A DNA stretch of 43,160 bases from an uncultured Planctomycetota bacterium. GTDB taxonomy: Bacteria; Planctomycetota; Brocadiia; CAIUPP01. Shown one piece after another: positions 10,217 through 18,544 of the stretch. The translations under genes were made by a program, and so were the position numbers. The DNA lies in assembly GCA_903901045.1 (NCBI GenBank), contig CAIUPP010000009.1, positions 1 through 43,160 on the forward strand, read 5' to 3'. Positions within the stretch are counted from its first letter, which is position 1; every line of letters begins with the position of its first letter. The notes beneath the pieces were generated by a model. It was not told the origin of the DNA. It searched no databases and worked only from the letters and a program-made list of their open reading frames with translations.

Positions 10217-11257
10217 ATGGTGCGCATATGGGTCGCGATGTTGATGATGACGGCTGTTACGACGATGGCGGCTCCGGCGAACTGGAGCAATGCCGACTGG
10301 GCGTACCGGGCTCAAGTGTCGGCTTGTTCCCTGGAGCAGCGTGAGAACGCGATGGTGGAATGGGACGTGGATTTCGCCGACCTGTTGAATCGCGCCGGGG
10401 CGCAGGGAGCGTTCGACCCGAATTCCCCGCGGGTGATGCTCCTTCAGGACGGGCAGGAAAAAGAGGTGCCCTGCCGCTTCTTTGCCGAGAAGGACAGCCC
10501 GGCCAAGGGAACGCTCTGCTGGCTGCGCATGGGGACCATGCCGGCCAATGCCCTGGAAAGCTATAGCGTCTATTTTGACGCGGGCGCCGCGAAAGCGGCG
10601 AAAGCTTATCCGGAGCTGGCCCGCGCCAAGCCGGCCCTGGCGAAGAACCTGGCGGTCAACGGCGCGCTGATTCTTGCCGACAAGGCCGATCCGGCCAAAC
10701 CGGCGGGATGGACCTACTTCCTATCCGATGCCGACAAGACCCGGGGGGAGTGGGTCAAAGAAGGCACCGCCGACCCCTACTTCAAGCTGACCGATACGGT
10801 CGCAGAAGGCTCCATGGCGTGCGCCATCCAGCCCGGCGTTGCGGTCGAGCCGCTCAAGCGCTATGCCGCAAGCTGCTGGGTGAAGGCGGGGAAGGAGACC
10901 ACGAACGGCTTTGTGATCCTGACGAACTGGTTCAGCGGTTCGGAGGGGCAGCCGGTCGCCAGCCCCGATGGCAACTACGGCAACTATAAGATGCAGGGAG
11001 CGCTGACGATCACCCCCAACGCCGAGACCCCCTGGACCTACAAGGCCTTCACGGCGATCAACTTCTATGATCCCAAGAGCAAGGACAATGGCCCAACTCC
11101 CGAGCAGAAGACCCTACCGGGCACGGCGCAGGTGCGGTTGGAAGTGGGGGCGATCTACGGCACCGCCGTCGCGTGCTTCTCGGACATTGCGTTCCGCGAG
11201 ATGCCGGATGGAACCCCCATCGGCCTGCGCGTGACGGAGGTGCAGAAGAAGCCGTAG
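10217..11257 (+). CDS. Secreted protein with DUF2341-like N-terminus and CBM-like C-terminus
   Basis: The ATG at 10217 has AAAGGAGG upstream and begins a signal peptide (MVRIWVAMLMMTAVTTMAA). The 346-residue product opens with NWSNADWAYRAQV, and residues ~20-130 resemble DUF2341-type surface domains (W-x-YR near the start, SPRVMLL, EVPCRFF, LESYSVYFDAG). From about residue 140 (KNLAVNGALILAD) to 340 it looks like a carbohydrate-binding jelly roll that contains ASCWVKAG. It follows the giant protein by 76 bp and precedes the second beta-helix gene, so it probably belongs to the same secreted glycan-related locus. Substrate and binding partner cannot be inferred. Confidence 0.65.
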   Translation: MVRIWVAMLMMTAVTTMAAPANWSNADWAYRAQVSACSLEQRENAMVEWDVDFADLLNRAGAQGAFDPNSPRVMLLQDGQEKEVPCRFFAEKDSPAKGTLCWLRMGTMPANALESYSVYFDAGAAKAAKAYPELARAKPALAKNLAVNGALILADKADPAKPAGWTYFLSDADKTRGEWVKEGTADPYFKLTDTVAEGSMACAIQPGVAVEPLKRYAASCWVKAGKETTNGFVILTNWFSGSEGQPVASPDGNYGNYKMQGALTITPNAETPWTYKAFTAINFYDPKSKDNGPTPEQKTLPGTAQVRLEVGAIYGTAVACFSDIAFREMPDGTPIGLRVTEVQKKP

Positions 11258-11275
11258 GTCCCGGCGGAAGGGACC
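11257..11275 (+). terminator. Possible weak hairpin terminator
   Basis: GGTCCC and GGGACC pair perfectly around a 7-nt loop, starting inside the stop codon of the preceding gene. The tail TTCTG is poor in T, so termination would be weak; the hairpin may only slow or attenuate transcription into the second beta-helix gene. Confidence 0.35.
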
Positions 11276-11339
11276 TTCTGAATGTCCCTCTCGGCGTCCG
11301 GTAAGACGGGTGACCGGACCCCGTTGGATTTCCACGCAC

Positions 11340-14300
11340 ATGGAGGCGCCGCTGACAATCGTGTGGAAGAAATCGCTGAGTTGCGTATTTGTTCTGGCCC
11401 TGGTGCTCGGAGGCATCGGGATTAGCACGCACTCGCTTCTTGCGGCCACGGTGCATGTTTCCCCCTCGGGAGATGACGCGAACCCCGGGACGCCGGAGCA
11501 GCCGGTGGGGACGGTTTCCAAGGCGCTGGGCCTTGTGGCGGGGAAGGAAGAGCCGTGCGAGATCATCCTTCACAAGGGTGTCTATCCCGGCGGGGTCACG
11601 GTGGGCCGGCAGCTTGAGCGGAACAAAGGGCCGTTGCCGGCGTTGCTGATTACTGCCGCGGAGAATGCCGACGGAAGCTTCGAGGAGGTGGTATTTGACG
11701 GTGGGCGGACGATCTCCGAATCCGAGCCGGTGGCGGGCAAGCCGGGGGTCTTCAAGGCGCCTGGCGCGTATGACCTGAGCGTCACGAAGCTGAATATGTG
11801 GGAAGCGGACGCGCGCATCCGGTACACGCTGGCGGCCGACCGCGCGGCGGTCGAGCAGTTCCCGGCCAGCTTCTGGTGCGACGGGGGTTCGCTGTTCGTT
11901 CATACCTCCGACGGGCGCGCCCCCGCCGCGCACGAGATCGGCATCACCGGCATTCCTTGCGAGGGGATCATGGTCTGGCGGCAAAATACGACGGTGCGCG
12001 GCCTGCGCTTCCGCAACTTCCTGGCTTGGTGGTGGTCCGGCGGCGTCATATTGCGCGCGGCGAACTCCGCTGTCGAGGATTGTCAGGCCTGGAATTGCGA
12101 TAAGGGGTTCGAGGCGCTGGACGAGGGGGTGGCCGGTATGCGGATCATCCGCTGCCGTAGCGACGACTGCTTCGTCGGCGCGTATCTGAGCGGCAGCGGC
12201 ATGGTGGAAGATTGCCGCTTCATCAAGGTCCGCGACCGCTTCATGATCCGGCGGTATCCGCAGGAGGACTGCGGCATCAAGTTCTGCCACCCCGGCCTCG
12301 ATGGGGCGGCGCGGCGCAATCTCTGCGCCGGCTTCGCCAACGGCATCTTCGTCATGCGCAAGGCCAGCGCGTTCACCTGTGAGAACAACAGCTGCATCGA
12401 TTGCGCCGCCTGCGGCATCGGCGGCAACGGCTATATTCCGCAAAGCGTCTGGCGGCTTAACATCGTCGCCGGCTCCACCTGGCCGGTTCCGTCGCCCGAG
12501 AATCTCACCGCGGGGACCGTGATGGACTACAACTGCTATTGGCGCAACCGCGAGAAAGCGTCGTTTGCTGCCTGCGTCGCCGGCATGCGCAAAGCCGCCA
12601 CGGGGGAACACAATCTTGTGGCGGACCCGCGCTTTGCCGGGCCGGCGACGGGGGACTACCGGCTGCTTCCAGAGAGTCCCTGCCTGAAGATAGGGCCTGG
12701 TGGCGAGAACTGTGGCGCGTTCGGCGCGGTGGGGCCGGACTTCAAGGATGTCGAGCCGCCGGTCGTGGCTGTTACCTTGGCGCCGCCTGCAAAACGCGCG
12801 GGGGGCGCGGGCGAACTCTACTTCGAGCGCGACCCGTGGATCGGTGGGGGACGCAATCTGGTGCGGGAACTCTCCGGCGACGAACACGCCGAGGAGTGGC
12901 TCACGAGTGAACCGTTTCTCGGATTGATGATCGGTGTTGAAGACGCCGTCAGCAAGCCCGTTGAGATGAAGCTGCGCATCGGCAACGGCGAATGGAGCAA
13001 GCCGGAACCCTATGCCGTTCGGAAGGAAATCGCCTTCCCCGCCGGCGCGGCCACGGCCTCGGTCAGCCTGACGGTCTCCGACGCCGCAGGCAACTGGAGC
13101 GCGCCCAGGACGGTCATGGCAAGGCTCCTCAATAAAGGCCCCGCGCTCAAGGGGAAGCCGGTCAGCTATGCCAACAACTCCGGCGTGGTGGTCGCCTTTG
13201 AGACGGACACTCCCTGTCTGGCCAGGATCGAATACGGCCCGGACAAGAAATACGGGCCCGTGCTGGAACAGCCCAAAGACGTGCATCACTCCTGGACCTC
13301 CAGCGATGGCGGGGATTACGTAGCGATACGTTCGAACCCCCGTGTCACGCACCATCTGGTGCTGCTGACGCCCGCCGTCGTTGCGGGCAAGACTTATCAC
13401 TATCGGCTGGCGCTGGAAGACGAGCTCGGTAACAAGAGCGCCACTGCCGATGCCACCTTCACCGTCGGCGGCGAGGGCAAGTCTTATTTCGTTTCCCCCC
13501 AGGGCGAAGACACGGATACGCCGTCGACGCGGGAGAAGCCCTGGCGGACGATCCAGTTCGCCGTGGACCGCGCTCTGCCGGGAGACCGGGTCGTCCTGCT
13601 GCCGGGGGTCTATGCGGGCGAGACGAAGTTGACCCACGGCGGGGTGAAGGGCACGCCGATTAGCATCGAGGCCGATCGGGCGGGCACAGCGATCCTCGAC
13701 GGGCGGCGTGAGGTCCAGTCTTGCCTGCAGTTGGAGAGGGCGCCCGAGGTGGCGATCAAAGGATTGGAGATCCGCTGGTTCGAGCACTCGGGCGTGTACG
13801 TGGTCGATTCCCCGAATGTGTCGGTGCTGAACTGCCGGATCTGGAATGACTTCTGGGGCGCGGTCTGGCTGGAAGGTTACGGCATCTTCGCGCATCGTTC
13901 CCCCGGCATGACCGTGGACCATAACGTCATCTACGGGTTCGAGTACGGGATATTCCTTGTGCAGAGCGCGCAGTCGCGGGTCACTTTCAACACCGTCCTT
14001 TACAACCTGTACAGCGCGGCCGGCTACGCCTACTCCGCCGAGGGCACCGTCTCCCGGAACAACTCCTTTGCGTACAGCGGCAACGACCAGTACATCGTCC
14101 AATATGCCGACCGAAAAGAGATGGCGACGTTTGACAGCGACTACAACAACATCGGCACTAACATTGAGGAGAGTTTTCGTCTGGGAGCCGCGTATGGCCA
14201 GGGGGCCGTGGGCGCGCCCGAGGAATTCGTCGTCAAGGACGCCTTCATCAACGCGCACCACAACTCCGCGGCTCTCGTTGCGGAGAACGGCAAGCGTTAC

Positions 14301-14474
14301 CAGAGTCTGAAGGTCTGGCAGGCGGCGACCGGCCAGGACAAGCACACGATCTTTGCCGACCCGATGTACGCGGATGCCGAGCATTTCGACTTCCGCCTCA
14401 AGCCCGGCAGCCCGAACATCGGCGCGGGGGAGAATGGCGCGACGATTGGCGCGCTGGGGGTCAAGGCGCAGTGA
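11340..14474 (+). CDS. Secreted right-handed beta-helix protein, copy 2
   Basis: This is the paralogue of the gene at 1554, with the same domain order (signal peptide, beta-helix, linker domain with ERDPWIGGG, fibronectin III-like segment, second beta-helix starting YFVSPQGED) and long identical stretches at protein and DNA level. I chose ATG 11340 (1,044 residues). No good ribosome site precedes it; an upstream GTG (11310) and a GTG at 11361, which would give a more compact signal peptide (VWKKSLSCVFVLALVLGG), are alternatives. Differences from copy 1 are scattered substitutions plus a shortened turn around 12190 (YLSGSGMVED against YLGSHRGVVED). Function is probably binding or cleaving an acidic or plant-type polysaccharide, as for copy 1; that is inference. 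Confidence 0.82.
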   Translation: MEAPLTIVWKKSLSCVFVLALVLGGIGISTHSLLAATVHVSPSGDDANPGTPEQPVGTVSKALGLVAGKEEPCEIILHKGVYPGGVTVGRQLERNKGPLPALLITAAENADGSFEEVVFDGGRTISESEPVAGKPGVFKAPGAYDLSVTKLNMWEADARIRYTLAADRAAVEQFPASFWCDGGSLFVHTSDGRAPAAHEIGITGIPCEGIMVWRQNTTVRGLRFRNFLAWWWSGGVILRAANSAVEDCQAWNCDKGFEALDEGVAGMRIIRCRSDDCFVGAYLSGSGMVEDCRFIKVRDRFMIRRYPQEDCGIKFCHPGLDGAARRNLCAGFANGIFVMRKASAFTCENNSCIDCAACGIGGNGYIPQSVWRLNIVAGSTWPVPSPENLTAGTVMDYNCYWRNREKASFAACVAGMRKAATGEHNLVADPRFAGPATGDYRLLPESPCLKIGPGGENCGAFGAVGPDFKDVEPPVVAVTLAPPAKRAGGAGELYFERDPWIGGGRNLVRELSGDEHAEEWLTSEPFLGLMIGVEDAVSKPVEMKLRIGNGEWSKPEPYAVRKEIAFPAGAATASVSLTVSDAAGNWSAPRTVMARLLNKGPALKGKPVSYANNSGVVVAFETDTPCLARIEYGPDKKYGPVLEQPKDVHHSWTSSDGGDYVAIRSNPRVTHHLVLLTPAVVAGKTYHYRLALEDELGNKSATADATFTVGGEGKSYFVSPQGEDTDTPSTREKPWRTIQFAVDRALPGDRVVLLPGVYAGETKLTHGGVKGTPISIEADRAGTAILDGRREVQSCLQLERAPEVAIKGLEIRWFEHSGVYVVDSPNVSVLNCRIWNDFWGAVWLEGYGIFAHRSPGMTVDHNVIYGFEYGIFLVQSAQSRVTFNTVLYNLYSAAGYAYSAEGTVSRNNSFAYSGNDQYIVQYADRKEMATFDSDYNNIGTNIEESFRLGAAYGQGAVGAPEEFVVKDAFINAHHNSAALVAENGKRYQSLKVWQAATGQDKHTIFADPMYADAEHFDFRLKPGSPNIGAGENGATIGALGVKAQ

Positions 14475-14630
14475 GTATTGCGCGGCGATAGCGAATTACT
14501 CTTCCTGGCATTGCGGCGGGCGTGCCGTCCGAATAATCATCTGCGCATGTTTTCTGCACTGATGCGAAGCTGATGACTACGTGGTATCCTTGCACTCCTT
14601 CGGGACATTGCACATTGAGGAGGCAACGAC

Positions 14631-14910
14631 GTGGACAAGGATACGAATACGGGTGTCAACTGGACTGGTTTGTCGGTGATCGCAACAGTGGTACGGCTGC
14701 TCTGCAATTAACTCGCGCTCCAGAGCGAATACCTGCGGGCCGAGAACAAGACGCTCAAGTCGAAGATCAAAGGCCGTGTCTGGTTCACGGGTGACGAACG
14801 CCGATCTTTGGTGGCTGCCGCGTCTGCCATAGGGTCGGAAGCTGACGCCGCAAGTGGCGAGCATCGTCAGGCCGGAAACGATTCTGGCTTGGCAGCGCTT
14901 GAAGCTTGAC
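14631..14910 (+). pseudogene. Degraded transposase/integrase N-terminus
   Basis: From a GTG with GGAGG upstream, the frame reads MDKDTNTGVNWTGLSVIATV, hits a TAA after LLCN, then continues LALQSEYLRAENKTLKSKIK and GRVWFTGDERRSL. A one-base shift near 14840 brings the sequence into the frame VASIVRPETILAWQRLKLD. The pattern (EYLRAEN-x-x-LKSKIKGR, ERRSL, then IVRPETILAW) is the N-terminal region of rve-type integrase/transposase proteins common in Planctomycetes and Acidobacteria. The stop, the frameshift and the absence of the DDE catalytic core make it dead. No clear terminal repeats were found. Confidence 0.72.
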
Positions 14911-15135
14911 ATCAAACTCTTCAAGGGCCGCATTGCCGACATCTTGCGGCGCAACAGTCTGGCCTGCGTGGCGTTCATTGCGTGCGTCAAGCGCGCCCTG
15001 CCACCAGGTGGCCTGGGTCTATGCGGATATCAGGGCGGACGATCCGGTGTGGTCCGCGTCGCATCAACGACGACGGATGCGTTGAACGCTGTCCAACATC
15101 GGGACTTCTTCTCAACGTGTGCGGAATTGGTGGTA

Positions 15136-16089
15136 ATGACTCGACGAGTGAGCCCTAGGCGTCTTCGTGACAGACTGATCCTGTTGCAGCGCGACCACGA
15201 GGCGATACCTTGTGGCGAACGCCGCGCGTTGGCGCTGGAGTTGGTTCACCTGCTGGCTGAGGATTGTCATCCCCCCGTGGCCGGGGCGCTGGTCCAAATT
15301 CTGACACGCGATCCGTCCCCCACCGTGCGCCGCGCGGTAGTCAACCTCCTACCCTTGCTGCCTCAACAGGAATTCCACCAACTCGCTCTCCAACTCCTGG
15401 GCGATGAGAGTCCGCGGGTGCGTGGGGCCGTCCAGCGTCTCGTTGACCGACAGTGCCAGAGGCTCTGTCAGTCGCTTGGACGTCAGGACGCGCGCGACCA
15501 CAATGGCATGGGAAGGCCCAACGTGCCGCAGGGCCCAGACCCGATACAGATCGTGGTGCCCGCCGACAGCCAACTCGACGTATGGATGGGTGCCGTCGTG
15601 CGTGACGTGCGGCACATCCTGAGCCCGCTGGAAAAGGGGATCGCCGGGGCTCTTCTGCATGCAGGGAAAGAGCCTCACGGGCGTCAGCTCCTGGGGGCGC
15701 AACTGGCCAAGGTGGGAAGGAAGCTCGCGTACTTGCAAAGATTCGTCAGCGGCTTGAGCGATAGCATGTCGGACCTCGATGGCGCTTTGACCGTGGTCAA
15801 CCGTCGGCTTTTCAAACAGGGTTCTTCGTCGAAGGCCCATGCGCTGGAGGTAACATCCACTATGTCCGAAGACCCTCCCGCGCCCACGTCGACGAAGGCC
15901 CCCAGAATCCCCCGCCGTGGCCGTCCCGCTCACACCGACCCAGCTCATGACGCGAAAGTGCTGGCTGCGTGGAGGACGAAGAGTTACCAGACCTATTCCG
16001 AGTGCGGTCGAGCCATGCAACTCTCTCGCGAGGCAGTCGCGCGTGCTTTGGACCGGGCGAGAAAGCGTGAAAAAGCCATGCCGGAATAA
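15136..16089 (+). CDS. HEAT-repeat-like protein with C-terminal helix-turn-helix
   Basis: I chose ATG 15136 (317 residues), because the open frame further upstream runs through the transposase remnant. Residues ~15-110 are Leu/Arg-rich paired helices of HEAT type (e.g. AVVNLLPLLPQQEF, ESPRVRGAVQRLV). The middle is helical without a recognised domain. The last ~60 residues (DAKVLAAWRTKSYQTYSECG, then LSREAVARALDRARKRE) look like a helix-turn-helix of the type found in small DNA-binding proteins of PVC bacteria. The stop codon lies inside the first copy of a repeated CGGAATAAA box (16082-16235), which could be its binding site. Function is unknown; a regulator is an inference. Confidence 0.55.
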   Translation: MTRRVSPRRLRDRLILLQRDHEAIPCGERRALALELVHLLAEDCHPPVAGALVQILTRDPSPTVRRAVVNLLPLLPQQEFHQLALQLLGDESPRVRGAVQRLVDRQCQRLCQSLGRQDARDHNGMGRPNVPQGPDPIQIVVPADSQLDVWMGAVVRDVRHILSPLEKGIAGALLHAGKEPHGRQLLGAQLAKVGRKLAYLQRFVSGLSDSMSDLDGALTVVNRRLFKQGSSSKAHALEVTSTMSEDPPAPTSTKAPRIPRRGRPAHTDPAHDAKVLAAWRTKSYQTYSECGRAMQLSREAVARALDRARKREKAMPE

Positions 16090-16235
16090 ATCGCCCGAAA
16101 AGGGCTGTCAAGGACAGCTATTTATTCCGACGCACATTTCCTTATGACGTAACTCCTTTCAGCACCTTCCACTATGAAACCCTACCGCCGGAATAAATCG
16201 TCGGAATAATTCAGCGCCGATGTTTATTCCGACGC
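16082..16235. repeat. Cluster of five CGGAATAAA boxes forming nested palindromes
   Basis: The box CCGGAATAAATCG is at 16081-16093 and 16188-16200, a variant CGTCGGAATAAT at 16199-16210, and inverted copies (TTTATTCCGACG) at 16121-16132 and 16223-16234. The first pair makes a 10-bp perfect outer stem (16082-16091 with 16120-16129) enclosing a perfect inner hairpin, GCTGTC-AAG-GACAGC (16104-16118). The interval 16090-16499 contains no convincing gene besides this cluster. Confidence 0.7.
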
Positions 16236-16498
16236 GACCCATACAACTCGTCTTCGTTGATGCCCGATGGCGGCGTTTTCGAACTGTTGGTTCGGAGGAA
16301 GTAGCGCAGCGCGTGAGAAGACGCGCCTCAAGAGTAGCGGGTTGCACCGCCTTCAGCAGCGAAGGTGAGCCTTTGCAGCGTGGGTGGTCGCACGCTACAC
16401 GGTGATGGCGTATGACGATGCCGCCGAATCGCCGCCGCAGATGGCTCTGTTGGACCGGACGTTGGGTGCATCGTAAATTCTTGCCGCGAAGGGCAGTC

Positions 16499-16852
16499 AT
16501 GCCGAACCGCAACAACGTTACGCTGTCGTCTCTTCCGCCGGAAGGGCGCGGGCTGGTCGCACTCATGCAGTACATGAACTTTGGTCGGATCGAAGAACTG
16601 AAGGTCTTGAAAGGACTGCCCGTACTCAATCCCGTGCCGCGGCTGTTCAGGGAGATCAAGCTCGGCGGGGAGAACGGGCCCCACGCCAAAGGAGCGTTGG
16701 GAGAGTTCCTCGTCAGGGCCGAAGTCCGAGAACTCCTGGGAGTCCTGACGCAGATGGGCGAGGGGGTCATCCTGCTCATCGAGGTGCGATACGGACTGCC
16801 CGTGAAGATGGTTTATGAGGAGTGCGGGATGCCCCAACTGAATTACAACTGA
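16499..16852 (+). CDS. Small hypothetical protein, planctomycete type
   Basis: The 117-residue product starts MPNRNNVTLSSLPPEGRGLV and contains LMQYMNFGRIEEL, the PVPRLFREIKLGGENGP segment, and VILLIEVRYGLPVKMVYEE. This pattern (QYMNFGRIE followed by P-x-x-R-x-x-x-x-I-K-L-G-G-x-N-G-P) recurs in small uncharacterised proteins of Planctomycetes that I know only as hypothetical. No signal peptide or membrane segment. ATG 16499 was chosen because the family pattern begins soon after it; the open frame extends further upstream. It stands alone between the repeat cluster and a strong terminator. Confidence 0.6.
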   Translation: MPNRNNVTLSSLPPEGRGLVALMQYMNFGRIEELKVLKGLPVLNPVPRLFREIKLGGENGPHAKGALGEFLVRAEVRELLGVLTQMGEGVILLIEVRYGLPVKMVYEECGMPQLNYN

Positions 16853-16902
16853 CGCTTCGCAAAGACGTTTCACCGACGCTAGATAACTGACTGGCCACAC
16901 AG

Positions 16903-16958
16903 TGGAGGCAGTTGTGAGCGCCGCCGAAAGGCGAGCTCGCACTGCCTCCATTTGTTTT
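16903..16958 (+). terminator. Strong intrinsic terminator
   Basis: TGGAGGCAGT (16903-16912) and ACTGCCTCCA (16941-16950) pair perfectly and are extended inward by GTGAGC/GCTCGC (one G-T pair) and GCC/GGC, then followed by TTTGTTTT. It ends transcription from the gene at 16499 and separates it from the phage sigma-factor gene. Confidence 0.8.
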
Positions 16959-17005
16959 CCCGCCATCGGCCGGCGTCCACACGCCTCCCCAACAAGGAGG
17001 TTCTC

Positions 17006-17599
17006 ATGGACACCCATCGCACACCGCAGACGCTGGACGCCTATGCCGAGAAACTCGTCTGTTGCACCGTGCGGCAACTGATCAATTGGGGGACATTCCC
17101 CGAGTCGGATCGCGAAGACCTTGAGCAGGAGCTCCGGCTCGCCATCCTCACGCGCCTGCCGCAGTTCGATCCCGGCAAGGCCAAGCTGACGACCTTCGTC
17201 GCGCGGGTTGTCGAAAACAGGGTCAAAGACCTGCTGCGACACCGGCAGGCGGAAATGCGGGCGGTCAGCCGGGAGGGACGCTCGCTGGGCGATGCGGTCG
17301 AGACGAATGATGGCGCCGAGCCCTTCGGAAATATGTTGACCGACGCGGACCGAACCCGACGATTCGGCCAATCTCCCCTTTCGGACGAGGAACGCGCCTG
17401 CCTCCTGGTTGACCTGTCGCGAGTCCTGGACACCCTTGCCGGGGAATTGCGGCAGCTTTGCGAAGAACTCAAGACCAGGACGGTCACACAGATCGCCGCA
17501 GAGCGGAAAGTCCAGCGGCTCACGGTTTACCAACGCGTCTGGAGGATACGCAAACTGTTCAGGAGGGCATCCCTCGGAGATTACTTGAAAAAGGGGTGA
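17006..17599 (+). CDS. Phage-encoded sigma-70-like RNA polymerase sigma factor
   Basis: ATG 17006 follows AAGGAGG at ideal spacing; the product is 197 residues, the size of ECF-type or phage sigma factors. Residues ~10-80 resemble region 2 (SDREDLEQELRLAIL, then FVARVVENRVKDLLRHRQAE). Residues ~135-190 resemble region 4, with a helix-turn-helix (VTQIAAERKVQRLTVYQRVW). It is the first gene of the phage segment, right before the replication operon, so it probably directs host polymerase to phage promoters. It could also be only a sigma-like regulator. A repeated box just after it (17618) and again at 35401 is a candidate target. Confidence 0.75.
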   Translation: MDTHRTPQTLDAYAEKLVCCTVRQLINWGTFPESDREDLEQELRLAILTRLPQFDPGKAKLTTFVARVVENRVKDLLRHRQAEMRAVSREGRSLGDAVETNDGAEPFGNMLTDADRTRRFGQSPLSDEERACLLVDLSRVLDTLAGELRQLCEELKTRTVTQIAAERKVQRLTVYQRVWRIRKLFRRASLGDYLKKG

Positions 17600-17617
17600 T
17601 ACACACCGGGCTTCCGA

Positions 17618-17650
17618 TACGTAAGTAAGTAATAGGGACACTTCATGTCC
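17618..17650 (+). promoter_or_regulatory. Repeated 20-bp box plus hairpin, copy upstream of the early operon
   Basis: TACGTAAGTAAGTAATAGGG at 17618-17637 matches 35401-35420 at 19 of 20 positions. It runs into a small hairpin GGACA-CTTCA-TGTCC (17636-17650). The second copy has a different but still paired stem. The position upstream of the replication operon suggests a promoter or regulatory site; a REP-like mobile palindrome is the alternative. Confidence 0.5.
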
Positions 17651-17652
17651 TT

Positions 17653-17721
17653 CGTCCGGGTGGGATGGCGTAGCGCTGCCGGCCACGGCGCTCAGACTCC
17701 CCGCGCCCGCCCGGACGTTTT
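17653..17721 (+). terminator. Two-level stem-loop with T-tract before the replication operon
   Basis: A 12-bp outer stem (17653-17664 with 17706-17717, one G-T pair) encloses a 5-bp inner stem AGCGC/GCGCT (about 17672-17692) and is followed by TTTT. It could terminate sigma-gene transcription or act as an attenuator in the leader of the operon starting at 17752. Confidence 0.5.
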
Positions 17722-17751
17722 CGGTCATCGGTTCAGAAAGGAGAACACGGC

Positions 17752-18510
17752 TTGAAACTTATCGGACAGATTCACAGCGGGAAGCAGCCCGCCCCGCGCC
17801 GCATCATGCTGTACGGCACGCACGGCATCGGCAAATCCACCTGGGGCTCGATGGCGCCGAAATCCATCTTTGTCCAGACCGAGGATGGCCTGGGCGAGAT
17901 CGCCTGCGACAAATTCCCCCTGGCGAAATCCTTCAGCCAGGCCATGCAGGGACTATCGGACCTGTACACCGAGGAACACCCGTACCGCACAATCGTTGTT
18001 GACTCGCTCGACTGGCTCGAACGGCTCATCTGGGAAGAGGTCTGCCGCCAGAAGACCGTCGAGAGCATCGAGGACATCGGCTATGCCAAGGGATACGCCT
18101 TCGCCATCACGCAATGGCGGGAGTTTCTGACCGGCCTGGAGGCGCTGCGCTCGGACCGGGGGATGACTATCATCCTCATCGCCCACGCCAAGATCGAGAA
18201 GTTCGAGAACCCCGAGACAGAGAATTACGACCGCTACGTTCCGGGCATCCACAAACTGGCCAGCCACATCGTCCAGGAGTGGTGCGACGAGGTGCTCTTT
18301 GCGACCTACCGCGTCCACGTCAAACAGACCAAGGAGGGCTTCGACAAGAAGTCCAACAAGGGCGTCGGCACGGGCGAGCGCATCATTCACACCGCCGAAC
18401 GGCCGGCGCACGTGGCGAAGAACCGGCTGAACCTCCCCGAGGATCTCCCCCTGGACTGGAACGCCTATGCGCAGTTCCTGGGCGATGGGAGCGCAACGCC
18501 GTCGAATTAG
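17752..18510 (+). CDS. RecA/Sak4-like phage ATPase (AAA_24 type)
   Basis: The TTG start at 17752 has AAAGGAG eight bases upstream; 252 residues. Walker A is GTHGIGKST (residues 22-30) and a Walker B-like strand is RTIVVDSLDWLE (~79-90). IILIAHAKIEKFENPE matches the sensor strand followed by the His-rich loop of phage AAA_24/Sak4-like proteins. In this family the protein binds single-stranded DNA and supports annealing or recombination together with a single-strand binding protein; the DUF669 gene 35 bp downstream is the usual partner. First gene of the replication operon. High confidence in the family, moderate in the exact role. Confidence 0.82.
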   Translation: MKLIGQIHSGKQPAPRRIMLYGTHGIGKSTWGSMAPKSIFVQTEDGLGEIACDKFPLAKSFSQAMQGLSDLYTEEHPYRTIVVDSLDWLERLIWEEVCRQKTVESIEDIGYAKGYAFAITQWREFLTGLEALRSDRGMTIILIAHAKIEKFENPETENYDRYVPGIHKLASHIVQEWCDEVLFATYRVHVKQTKEGFDKKSNKGVGTGERIIHTAERPAHVAKNRLNLPEDLPLDWNAYAQFLGDGSATPSN

Positions 18511-18544
18511 TCCCCATTTCAATTCCATTCACTAGGAGAATATC

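Noticed and set aside
11058-14384. Long minus-strand open frame opposite beta-helix copy 2
   Set aside because: Same reason as for copy 1; conservation between the two antisense frames only mirrors the sense-strand paralogy.
14583-14645. Terminal inverted repeats of the transposase remnant (GTATCCTTG / CAAGGATAC)
   Set aside because: Both arms lie on the same side of the remnant, so they cannot be the two ends of an element; a 9-bp match may be chance.
16328-17728. Minus-strand open frame of 466 codons opposite the sigma factor
   Set aside because: The opposite strand has an ideal ribosome site, sigma regions 2 and 4 and a terminator in between; the antisense translation has no domain.
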